64,000 nt of DNA from Streptomyces sp. F001 (GTDB taxonomy: Bacteria > Actinomycetota > Actinomycetes > Streptomycetales > Streptomycetaceae): positions 1 through 64,000 of the forward strand of contig NZ_QZWF01000016.1 in NCBI RefSeq assembly GCF_004187715.1, read 5' to 3'. The notes under the pieces are model-generated. The model saw only the letters and a list, made by a program, of their open reading frames with translations. It searched no databases and had not been told where the DNA came from. Shown piece after piece: positions 29,188 to 36,563 of this stretch. Both the position numbers and the translations under genes were made by a program. Position 1 is the first letter of the stretch, and every line of letters begins with the position of its first letter.

Positions 29188-29385
29188 ATGGTCATGCCCG
29201 GCCCCGCCCGAAACGTCGCGCCGCGCGGAAACGGCGGCCCGGCGCCCACTCACCACGAAGTGATGGAGGCCCCGGAGGCCGGGTTCGAGGCGGACGGGCG
29301 GAGCGGGAGCCTGCTGGAGTTGCGGCCGGACGACACCTTCGAAGAGTCGGTGGAATACGCCCATCAGTACGCCGAGGCGGGGTAA
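29188..29385 (+). CDS. Small hypothetical acidic protein
   Basis: 65 codons from ATG 29188. The second half is acidic with G/C-rich third positions (LLELRPDDTFEESVEYAHQY), which supports real coding. No family is recognised. It sits 46 bases before a DUF4236 gene in the same direction, downstream of the palindrome at 29149. An in-frame GTG at 29134 would overlap that palindrome. Moderately doubtful. Confidence 0.35.
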   Translation: MVMPGPARNVAPRGNGGPAPTHHEVMEAPEAGFEADGRSGSLLELRPDDTFEESVEYAHQYAEAG

Positions 29386-29431
29386 CCGATGGGAGCCGGG
29401 GCCGCCCGGCGAACACCGAAGGGAGGCACAT

Positions 29432-29629
29432 ATGCCACTCACGTTCCGCAAGAGCTTCCGAATCCTGCCCGGAGTGCGCCTGAACATCAACCGGCACTCC
29501 TGGTCCATCACTACGGGCGGCAAGCACGGGCCGCGTCGCACCCACAGCAGCACAGGACGTCGTACGACATCGGTGGATTTGCCCGGACCTTTCGGATGGC
29601 GTCGAACCCGTTCAGCGCGGCGGCGTTGA
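29432..29629 (+). CDS. DUF4236 domain protein
   Basis: 65 residues. FRKSFRILPGVRLNINRHSW followed by TTGGKHGPRRTHSSTGRRTT is the full DUF4236 domain, a small basic beta-rich module widespread in bacteria with unknown function. The start ATG 29432 has GGGAGG upstream. It precedes the HTH-MurA gene by 64 bases. Confidence 0.8.
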   Translation: MPLTFRKSFRILPGVRLNINRHSWSITTGGKHGPRRTHSSTGRRTTSVDLPGPFGWRRTRSARRR

Positions 29630-29665
29630 CGGCCCATCACCCGAATGGACCCCCCGACAGGCGCC

Positions 29666-29681
29666 ATCTCATATCTGAGAT
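29666..29681. promoter_or_regulatory. Operator-like palindrome at the start of the HTH-MurA gene
   Basis: ATCTCA-TATC-TGAGAT lies 13-28 bases before the start codon, with GAGATAACCTC extending toward it. The downstream protein carries its own DNA-binding domain, so autoregulation is the obvious reading. Confidence 0.55.
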
Positions 29682-29693
29682 AACCTCAGCCCC

Positions 29694-31223
29694 ATGGCAG
29701 ACGACTACCTCGTACGCATCGGCAAGCTCATCCGTGACGCCCGGCAACACCGGGGCTGGACACAGTCGCAGCTTGCCGAGGCGCTCGGAACCAGCCAGAG
29801 CGCCGTCAATCGCATCGAGCGCGGCAACCAGAACATCAGCCTTGAGATGATCGCCCGTATCGGTGAAGCCCTGGACAGCGAAATCGTCTCCCTGGGCTAC
29901 TCGGGCCCGATGCATCTCAGGGTGGTCGGCGGTCGCCGGCTGTCCGGGGCCATCGATGTGAAGACGAGCAAGAACGCGTGCGTGGCACTGCTGTGCGCCT
30001 CACTGCTCAACAAGGGCCGCACGGTACTGCGTCGGGTCGCCCGCATCGAGGAGGTGTACCGCCTGCTGGAGGTACTCGGCTCCATCGGCGTGCGCACCCG
30101 CTGGATCAACGACGGCATCGACCTGGAGATCGTGCCGCCGGCCGACCTCGACCTCGACTCCATCGACGCGGAGGCGGCCCGCCGCACCCGGTCCATCATC
30201 ATGTTCCTCGGCCCGCTGCTGCACCGCATGGACCGCTTCATGCTGCCCTACGCCGGCGGCTGCGACCTCGGCACCCGGACCGTCGAGCCGCACATGATCG
30301 CGCTGCGCCGGTTCGGCCTGGACATCGCGGCGACGGAGGGCCAGTACCACGCGGTGGTCGACCGCTCCGTCCGCCCCGACCGCCCGATCGTGCTGACGGA
30401 GCGCGGGGACACGGTCACCGAGAACGCGCTGCTGGCCGCCGCCCGCCACGACGGCGTGACGACGATCCGCAACGCCTCCTCCAACTACATGGTCCAGGAC
30501 CTGTGTTTCTTCCTGGAGGCGCTCGGTGTCAAGGTCGAGGGCATCGGCACCACCACGCTCACCGTGCACGGCATGCCGAACATCGACGTCGACGTCGACT
30601 ACTCCCCCTCCGAGGACCCGGTCGAGGCGATGAGCCTGGTCGCCGCCGCAGTCGTCACGGAGTCGGAACTGACGGTGCGTCGGGTACCGATCGAGTTCCT
30701 CGAGATCGAGCTCGCGGTCCTGGAGGAGATGGGCCTCGACCACGACCGCACGCCCGAGTACGTCGCCGACAACGGCCGTACGCGACTGGTGGACCTCACC
30801 GTCAAGCCCTCCAAGCTGGAGGCGCCGATCGACAAGATCCACCCGATGCCGTTCCCCGGCCTGAACATCGACAACGTGCCGTTCTTCGCGGCGATCGCGG
30901 CCTCCGCACAGGGCAAGACCCTCATCCACGACTGGGTCTACGACAACCGCGCGATCTATCTGACCGACCTCAACCGCCTCGGCGGCCGCCTCCAGTTGCT
31001 GGACCCGCACCGCGTCCTGGTCGAGGGCCCGACCCGCTGGCGCGCCGCCGAGATGATGTGCCCGCCGGCCCTGCGTCCGGCCGTGGTCGTCCTGCTGGCG
31101 ATGATGGCGGCGGAGGGCACGTCCGTACTGCGCAACGTGTATGTCATCAACCGGGGTTACGAGGATCTGGCCGAGCGGCTGAACTCGATCGGGGCGCAGA
31201 TCGAGATCTTCCGGGACATCTAG
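29694..31223 (+). CDS. murA2: Helix-turn-helix / UDP-GlcNAc 1-carboxyvinyltransferase fusion
   Basis: 509 residues. Residues 5-65 are an XRE helix-turn-helix (LIRDARQHRGWTQSQLAEAL, TSQSAVNRIERGNQNIS). From about residue 73 the chain is an EPSP-synthase/MurA fold: HLRVVGGRRLSGAIDVKTSK, then LPYAGGCDLGTRTVEPHMIA holding Cys190 at the place of the PEP/fosfomycin-reactive Cys, and ending NVYVINRGYEDLAERLNSIG. MurA makes the first committed step of peptidoglycan precursor synthesis. A regulator domain on this enzyme is unusual, although the fusion is conserved in Streptomyces (SCO5998 neighbourhood). It may be an enzyme that senses UDP-GlcNAc and acts on DNA. A hairpin terminator follows. Confidence 0.88.
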   Translation: MADDYLVRIGKLIRDARQHRGWTQSQLAEALGTSQSAVNRIERGNQNISLEMIARIGEALDSEIVSLGYSGPMHLRVVGGRRLSGAIDVKTSKNACVALLCASLLNKGRTVLRRVARIEEVYRLLEVLGSIGVRTRWINDGIDLEIVPPADLDLDSIDAEAARRTRSIIMFLGPLLHRMDRFMLPYAGGCDLGTRTVEPHMIALRRFGLDIAATEGQYHAVVDRSVRPDRPIVLTERGDTVTENALLAAARHDGVTTIRNASSNYMVQDLCFFLEALGVKVEGIGTTTLTVHGMPNIDVDVDYSPSEDPVEAMSLVAAAVVTESELTVRRVPIEFLEIELAVLEEMGLDHDRTPEYVADNGRTRLVDLTVKPSKLEAPIDKIHPMPFPGLNIDNVPFFAAIAASAQGKTLIHDWVYDNRAIYLTDLNRLGGRLQLLDPHRVLVEGPTRWRAAEMMCPPALRPAVVVLLAMMAAEGTSVLRNVYVINRGYEDLAERLNSIGAQIEIFRDI

Positions 31224-31271
31224 CGAGCAGAACAGATCGGCGAAAATGCCACGCGTTCTCGTTCGGCCGAG

Positions 31272-31303
31272 GCCCCGTCACTCTTCTCGGAGAGTCGCGG
31301 GGC
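31272..31303. terminator. Terminator after the HTH-MurA gene
   Basis: GCCCCGTCACTCT and AGAGTCGCGGGGC form a 13-base stem interrupted by one two-base mismatch, with loop TCTCGG, 49 bases after the stop. Confidence 0.8.
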
Positions 31304-31396
31304 ATCGCGCTGTTCGCCTGACGACGGTCGGTGTGATCCGGTACCTCTGGACTGCGACAACACCTTGTCGTCGACCTGGTGTCGGCAGAGTCCGGG

Positions 31397-32092
31397 CTAC
31401 TCCTGCCCGGCCCGCGGCGACGGCCCGTACTCGGCGATCGGCTGCGCGAGCCGGTCGGCTACGTGGGCCAGCCAGCCACTCGGGGTGTACGGGGCGGGCG
31501 GGTCAACCTCCATGCCCAGCTCACCGACAGCCAGTGCGTAGTCGGACTCATCGAGGTCGAGGGCGAGCAGTTCGTGCAGCTCACCGACGAGGCGGGCGAC
31601 AAGCCACGGGGCCGTGGCGGCCCGGTAGTCGGCGACGGCCGCGTCGTGGTCCGCGAACTCGTCCGGCATGTCCTGCGAGAACCATCCGCCGAGGAACTGG
31701 CCCAGCTCCGGGAAGCGAGCATGCCACTCCCAGTGGGTGGCGGGCGTGGCGGGCGGCGGCACCTCGCCCTGCTCGATGCTGCGCTTGAGGTGGTCGGCGA
31801 GGGTGAACAGCCACCCCTGGACCTCGCCTTCGGGCAGACCCACGTCGGGAATGGCGTAGAACTCGCCCAGTCGCAGCCGGAGCCGTCCGGGCGGGTTCTC
31901 GGCATACTCCCGCACCTGTCGTTCGGCAACAGCCAGTGCCCAGGGCCGGGTGTGCCAGGTATACCGGAGGTAGGCCGTCAAGGCTTCGCCGGGCGCGTCC
32001 GGGGTGTCGTCCGCCGGCTGCCCGACGTAGGCACGGACCACCTGGTCCAGTTCGCCGTAGCGGCGGTCGTGTTCGAGAGGGCTCAAGGGCAC
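31397..32092 (-). CDS. Contact-dependent growth inhibition immunity protein (CdiI-like)
   Basis: 231 residues from GTG 32092. The second half has the block ELGQFLGGWFSQDMPDEF followed by DHDAAVADYRAATAPW, typical of actinobacterial CdiI_2-type immunity proteins, and LHELLALDLDESDYALAVGE. The first half may be a second helical domain. It lies 37 bases after an RNase A-like toxin domain in the same direction, the normal order toxin then immunity. The function is inferred from family and partner. Confidence 0.7.
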   Translation of the reverse strand: MPLSPLEHDRRYGELDQVVRAYVGQPADDTPDAPGEALTAYLRYTWHTRPWALAVAERQVREYAENPPGRLRLRLGEFYAIPDVGLPEGEVQGWLFTLADHLKRSIEQGEVPPPATPATHWEWHARFPELGQFLGGWFSQDMPDEFADHDAAVADYRAATAPWLVARLVGELHELLALDLDESDYALAVGELGMEVDPPAPYTPSGWLAHVADRLAQPIAEYGPSPRAGQE

Positions 32093-32129
32093 GGGGATCG
32101 GCCTTTACGGATGATCGGTGGTGGACTGG

Positions 32130-32435
32130 CTACAGGTAGACGGGGAACGTGGCGTGGACGACGAAACCGTGCGGGGCGGACGGGTCCCGCCTGAGCACGA
32201 CCCGCGCGGCACGCACATCGACGGGCTCCCGTCCCGCCAGCATCATCGCCTGCAACAGCACCCGGCCGACCGGTTCCGGCCGCGACGGCCAGGACGCCTC
32301 GATGGTCAGGCGCGGGCGAGTGCCCTGGGCGAGCCAGCGGTGGATGAGCTGCTCGTTGGCGGTGATGACCTGCTGCGTGGCCCACAGGGCGGTTTCACGG
32401 TCGGAATAGGTGGCGGACCGGTTCACGGACGGCAT
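32130..32435 (-). CDS. RNase A-like toxin domain, N-terminally shortened
   Basis: 101 residues. NRSATYSDRETALWATQQVI, the central PVGRVLLQAMMLAG and the end RVVLRRDPSAPHGFVVHATF match the C-terminal two thirds of bacterial RNase A-type CdiA toxin domains. The usual opening with GGHT(I/L)xRHV, which supplies a catalytic His, is missing; upstream the frame has no related sequence. A weak ribosome site (AGAGGT) precedes ATG 32435. It is probably an inactive remnant or a split toxin. Confidence 0.6.
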   Translation of the reverse strand: MPSVNRSATYSDRETALWATQQVITANEQLIHRWLAQGTRPRLTIEASWPSRPEPVGRVLLQAMMLAGREPVDVRAARVVLRRDPSAPHGFVVHATFPVYL

Positions 32436-32464
32436 GGCAGACGGGACCTCTGGTGGATGTGGGG

Positions 32465-33097
32465 TCAGGGCAGTGCGACGTGTTCCTGCTGCATGTGGTC
32501 GTCGACGGCCTGGAGCAGGTCACGCAGCGCCTGGGGGGTCGCCCAGCCGACGACGGGGGACAAGCCGTCCTGCATGGCCCGCTCCCCCGGGAAGAGCACC
32601 AGCGCGGACTGGGCCTCCGCGGCGAGCGGAGCCAGGAACTCACCGCAGTAGGGATGCTCGGAATCGATCGCGGCCTCCAGGGACTCCTTAAGAGTCGCGA
32701 ATTCCCCCTCGTACACCCAGTTGACCCCGAATCCGGAAAGCTGGGGGAATCTGACGTCGATCTCCCAGCGGGACAAAGGGAGCTCGTCGTAGTCGTCCTG
32801 CGGGTCCTGTTCCAGGGCGCGGAGCTTCTCCGCCAGGGAGTGCAGGTACGCGGCGGCGTCCGCTCCGGCGCCGGCTCGCTCCAGGAGCTGCCGGAATTCC
32901 CGGGGCGGGGCTTCTGTACCGTCGGCGCAGAGACCGGCGACATGGTCGAGCAGCGCAGTCACGGTGGCGAGCGGGCACACCCAGTCCGTGGCGACGGTCG
33001 CGCGCGTAGTCCGGATGAAACGCCGCAGCTCAGTGTCGAGGGACAGCGATCCCCCGGAATCCCGCACCGCGGCGGCGAGCTCCAGGACCCTTCTCAT
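32465..33097 (-). CDS. Hypothetical protein, possibly a chimera at its start
   Basis: 210 residues from ATG 33097; no good ribosome site. Largely helical, acidic C-terminal half with LSGFGVNWVYEGEFATLKES and EHPYCGEFLAPLAAEAQSAL. I do not recognise the family; the size and place beside toxin and immunity genes suggest another immunity-type protein. The frame stays open upstream into the following regulator region, and DGLILHTARLFTDGP directly before the start looks protein-like, so the true N-terminus may have been cut. Confidence 0.5.
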   Translation of the reverse strand: MRRVLELAAAVRDSGGSLSLDTELRRFIRTTRATVATDWVCPLATVTALLDHVAGLCADGTEAPPREFRQLLERAGAGADAAAYLHSLAEKLRALEQDPQDDYDELPLSRWEIDVRFPQLSGFGVNWVYEGEFATLKESLEAAIDSEHPYCGEFLAPLAAEAQSALVLFPGERAMQDGLSPVVGWATPQALRDLLQAVDDHMQQEHVALP

Positions 33098-33132
33098 CGG
33101 GCCGTCGGTGAAGAGACGCGCGGTGTGCAAGA

Positions 33133-33591
33133 TCAAGCCGTCACCGTCCGCGCATACGCCTCCGACTGCAACAACCCCGGCACCAACCGGCACTCGTACG
33201 TGCACAGGCTCACCGCCTCCCGCTCCAGCCGCGCCCACCGGCGGAACCACGTCGCGAGACCCGCCTCGCCCCGGGTCAGATGACGGGCGGCCTTCCGCAG
33301 CGCACCGGTGTTGCCGAGTGCCTCCTCCGCGCGCTCCACGAACGCCTGGTCCGGCATCCGGCGACCCAACTCCACTGATTCCACAGCGTGTTTGGAGTAC
33401 TGGACCCGGCCACTGAGGTCGACCCGGCTGAGCCCCGCGTGCTCGCGCAGTGCCTGGACGACCGCGCCGAACGTGCGCAAGCTGTCGGACGGGTGAGGCT
33501 CCCTCTCCCACTCCCCCGCCGGAACCGCCCGTGCGCCGGCGCCTCCGGTTGCGTGCTCGGCCCCGGCCGCGTCCCCTTCGACGATGCCCAT
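33133..33591 (-). CDS. XRE-family regulator (DUF5753/Scr1 type), truncated
   Basis: 152 residues from ATG 33591 with AGAGGGG upstream. The helix-turn-helix is FGAVVQALREHAGLSRVDLS with YSKHAVESVELGRRMPD. The DUF5753 domain begins with LATWFRRWARLEREAVSLCT, YECRLVPGLLQSEAYARTV and then stops; normal members run to about 280 residues. It is therefore missing about 130 residues. It faces an ATP-binding protein gene, the typical divergent pair in Streptomyces. Confidence 0.75.
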   Translation of the reverse strand: MGIVEGDAAGAEHATGGAGARAVPAGEWEREPHPSDSLRTFGAVVQALREHAGLSRVDLSGRVQYSKHAVESVELGRRMPDQAFVERAEEALGNTGALRKAARHLTRGEAGLATWFRRWARLEREAVSLCTYECRLVPGLLQSEAYARTVTA

Positions 33592-33759
33592 CCGCCGCCC
33601 CTCTCTCTCCGTACCGCACCGCGACGAGCTCCTTACCGCCCCCCACTCACAGCGTGATGGCACTCCCGGCGTACCGTCCACTCCGCGTGTCCGTACATTG
33701 ACTCCGCGTACGGGGCGTCACGCTCGTACCCACCCGCCCCCGGCCGCCACGCTGGCGTC

Positions 33760-34212
33760 ATGAACCACGCCGTTCCCCAACTCGACGCCCCCGCTCGCAT
33801 CTTCACGCAACTGCTGTCGTCCACGCGGCGCGCCGCCCGGCTCGCCCGGCTCCTCACCGTGACCGAGCTGCGCTCCTGTGGCGCTCCGCAGGGCCTTACG
33901 GAGCATGCTGAAATCGTCGTCGCAGAGCTTGCTGCCAATGCCGTCCTTCACGGCCGCGTGCCGGGCCGCGGCTTCCGGCTCACGCTCGTCTTCGAACCGT
34001 CGGCCGGGCGCCTGCGCGCGGAAGTCACCGACGCCCGCGGGGACTTTTACCCGCAGATCCTTCCGGCGGGCGCCGAGTCCGATGCGCTCCGCGCCGACGG
34101 GCGCGGCCTGTCGCTCGTCGCCACCCTCGCCGACCACTGGGACTGCGTCCCCTACCCGTCCGGCGGCAAGACCGTCCGGGCCGAGCTCCTCGACACCACG
34201 ACCAGCGCGTGA
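33760..34212 (+). CDS. Anti-sigma-like ATP-binding regulatory protein
   Basis: 150 residues, HATPase_c_2 (GHKL) fold. The N box is EIVVAELAANAVLHG, followed by RAEVTDARGDFYP and GRGLSLVATLADHWD (G box). Such RsbW-like proteins are abundant in Streptomyces beside XRE/DUF5753 genes and probably act by binding partner regulators. Divergent from the truncated regulator over a 168-base gap in which I see no strong motif. Confidence 0.82.
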   Translation: MNHAVPQLDAPARIFTQLLSSTRRAARLARLLTVTELRSCGAPQGLTEHAEIVVAELAANAVLHGRVPGRGFRLTLVFEPSAGRLRAEVTDARGDFYPQILPAGAESDALRADGRGLSLVATLADHWDCVPYPSGGKTVRAELLDTTTSA

Positions 34213-34244
34213 TCATGCCAATGGGAGAGAGGTACGGCCTCCTG

Positions 34245-34901
34245 TCAGGCGTTCTCGTCGTGGATCTGCGCCCCCAGGCCCTCCGCCCACTCCAGCGCCC
34301 ACGTCTTGAGCTCTTCGATCTGCCGGGAGGTGAGCCCGTACGCGGCGTAGTCCTCGTCCTCGTAGCAGTCCGCGCCGGTGAGCCGGTCGTGGAGGTCCTC
34401 GAGGCTGAACTCGTCGTGGGCCCGACGGCGGCCCAGGAATTCGAGGTCGGCGGTGGAGCGGTGGCGAGAGGCAGCCTGAACGTCGATGAGGTCGCGGACG
34501 GTGCCGCGGTCGGCGAGGGCACGGACCTTGGTGCCGATCACATCGTCGAGGGAGAGGACGGGGCCGTAGGGGGTCTGGGCAGGCGGGCCCAGAACGCCTC
34601 CTTGAGGACGTCGACCTCGCACTCCTCGCCGGTGTCCGGGTCGGTGACGAGGAACCGGCCGCTGAGCGGGTCGGTCTGGACGTGTGTGGTTCGCCATCCG
34701 CGCGCTGAGGCCCGCTGTGAGTGAGGCGACGATCTCCTGCATCGGGGGCGGGGTTCTCGGTGGCGACGTCGAGGTCGCGGCTGAAGCGTTCGACAGGCCG
34801 TGGGCCTGCACAGCGTATCCGCCGGTGAGGACCAGAGGGTAGAGGGAGCCGAGGTCGAGGATGTCGGCGAGGAGACGCTCGTGGAGCGCAGTGAGCTTCA
34901 C
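34245..34901 (-). pseudogene. Nucleotidyltransferase (AbiEii-like) gene broken by four shifts
   Basis: The start (LHERLLADILDLGSLYPLVL, TGGYAVQAHGL) and the second half (TPYGPVLSLDDVIGTKVRAL, DRGTVRDLIDVQAASRHRST) read in one frame and match the AbiEii/AbiGii-type nucleotidyltransferases. In between, VERFSRDLDVATENPAP lies in another frame and GWRTTHVQTDPLSGRFLVTD with ECEVDVLKEAFW in a third. Restoring needs a gained base near 34792, a lost C near 34745, a shift near 34695 and a gained C near 34590. The catalytic region is hit, so as written the gene is dead. AbiEi, its usual partner, is absent. Confidence 0.6.
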
Positions 34902-35046
34902 GCGGCGGTCGTGCCGGCCGGAGCGGTGCGGGGCAGTTGGGGAAGGCGTCCTCCCAGACCTCGCGGATGCAGGGGCTGACCAAGCGACGCAGAACGGGCC
35001 ACTGCTCGGCCAGCAGCCGGTGGTGAAGGAAGGCCGCCAGGTCCTC
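34902..35046 (-). pseudogene. C-terminal remnant of an upstream hypothetical gene
   Basis: The minus strand reads VEDLAAFLHHRLLAEQWPVL then RRLVSPCIREVWEDAFP before the nucleotidyltransferase start. It looks coding but has no start. Its reading frame ends where the plus strand becomes recognisable aldo/keto reductase, so the two remnants meet at a breakpoint near 35046. Confidence 0.4.
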
Positions 35047-35424
35047 TACTCGCCGCTGGGCCGCGGCTTCATCACCGGCACCGCCAAGCCCGCCGGCCAG
35101 TACGACGCCACCGACATGCGCAACCACGACCCACGTTGGCAGCCCGGCAACTTCGAGAAGAACGTTGAGGCCGCCGACCGCCTCGCCGACCTGGCCGCCG
35201 CCAAGGGCATCACCGTCTCCCAACTGGCCCTGGCCTGGCTGCTCACCCGGGGCGAACACATCGTATCCATCCCCGGCACCCGCAGCCCCAAGCACATCGA
35301 GGAGAACGCCGGCGCCGCCGACGTCACCCTGACCGAGGCCGACCTCGCCGCGATCGACGAGATCCTGCCCCACGGCGGCTTCGGCGCCCGCTACGCCGAG
35401 GGTCACGTGCCCACCTGGATCTGA
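35047..35424 (+). pseudogene. Aldo/keto reductase, C-terminal third only
   Basis: YSPLGRGFITGTAKPAGQYD begins in mid-domain; the end is complete: GITVSQLALAWLLTRGEHIV, SIPGTRSPKHIEENAGAADV and a normal C-terminus. The first 200 or so residues with the catalytic Asp-Tyr-Lys-His set are missing and there is no start codon. The stop is followed by a hairpin. It is a deletion or recombination remnant. Confidence 0.75.
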
Positions 35425-35461
35425 CACCGCCCGGGCATGGCCGCCCACCTCCGCGGATGGC

Positions 35462-35489
35462 GCCGGGGTCCTGGCCCGTAGGACCCGGC
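35462..35489. terminator. Hairpin after the aldo/keto reductase remnant
   Basis: GCCGGGGTCCT and AGGACCCGGC pair with one bulged G around a seven-base loop, 38 bases after the stop. The rest of the 278-base gap (35425-35702) holds a DevR-like half site and the iron box. Confidence 0.7.
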
Positions 35490-35678
35490 AGCCCACGGTC
35501 CCGGAGGGCACAGGCCAAACGCCATTCACCCGTATGGGACTTTGGGCCGGGAGCGTCCCCGCAAGTGGATCGACAGTGACACCCACTGGGCCGTGCGACT
35601 TGCCCGATCCCGGGCATTTCTGAGCCTGGCGCAATTTCGTCTTGCGCCCGGCCACCTCTCCCCCTTCACAGCAGCCCC

Positions 35679-35697
35679 TAAGGGTAGGCTAACCTAC
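35679..35697. promoter_or_regulatory. Iron box (DmdR/IdeR type) of the siderophore importer
   Basis: The 19-mer TAAGGGTAGGCTAACCTAC matches the consensus TTAGGTTAGGCTAACCTAA at 16 positions. It lies directly before the start codon and includes TAGGCT, usable as a -10. Bound iron-loaded DmdR1 would shut off the operon; the gene is then read with a very short leader. Confidence 0.85.
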
Positions 35698-35702
35698 CTG
35701 CC

Positions 35703-36563
35703 GTGAAAGCCGGTGATGAGATCTCTGCGGCCATGCGTCCCCGCGGCCATGAACTGTCGGCCACGGGTGTCACCGTGGCGTACGAGGGCGTGGACGTCGT
35801 GCACGACGCGTCGTTGGCGCTGCGGCCCGGCGAGGTGACCGTCCTGGTGGGTCCGAACGGCAGCGGGAAGTCGACGCTGCTGCGTACGCTCGCACGGCTG
35901 CAGCGGCCCCGGACCGCCACGCTCGTCATCGACGCCGACATCGACGGCCTGGCCCTGACATCTCGTGAGTTCTCGCGCCATGTCGCCCTGTTGACCCAAG
36001 GGCGCCCCACCCCCAGCGGGCTGACCGTACGGGACGTCGTCGAGTTCGGCCGCTACCCCTACCGGGGCCGCTGGGGCAGGGCGGATCCGGACGGCCGGGC
36101 GGCGGTGGACCGCGCGCTCGCCATGACGGGCGTCACGGAGCTCGCCGAGCGCGGCGTCGAGCACCTGTCCGGAGGGCAGCTCCAGCGCGTCTGGCTGGCC
36201 GGCTGCCTGGCGCAGGAGACCGGTGTGCTGCTGCTCGACGAGCCGACGACCTATCTCGATCTGCGGTACCAGATCGAGCTGTTGGACCTCGTCCGCGATC
36301 TGGCGGACGAGCACGGGATCGCCGTCGGTGCCGTCCTGCACGACCTCGACCAGGCTGCGGCCGTCGCCGACCGGATCGTGCTGCTGCACAAGGGACGGGT
36401 CGTCGCCGACGGCCTCCCCCAGGACGTACTGACACCGGAGCGGCTGACCGACACGTACGGCACCCGCGTCGAGGTCGACACCGACCCCGTCACGGGCCGG
36501 CTGCGCACCCGCGCGATCGGCCGACACCACACGCGAAGCGAAAGGCTCACCACACCCTCATGA
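35703..36563 (+). CDS. Iron-siderophore ABC transporter ATP-binding protein
   Basis: 286 residues. Walker A VGPNGSGKST, signature EHLSGGQLQRVWLAGCLAQE, Walker B GVLLLDEPTTYLDLRYQIEL, switch VLHDLDQA: the FecE/FepC/FhuC branch. First gene of a three-gene operon under an iron box. GTG 35703 has no ribosome site; ATG 35733 is an alternative that would trim ten residues. The stop overlaps the binding protein start. Confidence 0.9.
   Translation: MKAGDEISAAMRPRGHELSATGVTVAYEGVDVVHDASLALRPGEVTVLVGPNGSGKSTLLRTLARLQRPRTATLVIDADIDGLALTSREFSRHVALLTQGRPTPSGLTVRDVVEFGRYPYRGRWGRADPDGRAAVDRALAMTGVTELAERGVEHLSGGQLQRVWLAGCLAQETGVLLLDEPTTYLDLRYQIELLDLVRDLADEHGIAVGAVLHDLDQAAAVADRIVLLHKGRVVADGLPQDVLTPERLTDTYGTRVEVDTDPVTGRLRTRAIGRHHTRSERLTTPS

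Noticed and set aside
32465..33646. 393-codon minus-strand frame as one protein
   Set aside because: Its first half is out-of-frame Arg/Gly-rich translation of the XRE regulator gene; only the part after about 33097 looks real.
34213..35655. 480-codon minus-strand frame as a real large protein
   Set aside because: It mixes pieces of the nucleotidyltransferase remnant with antisense of the aldo/keto reductase; not a natural protein.
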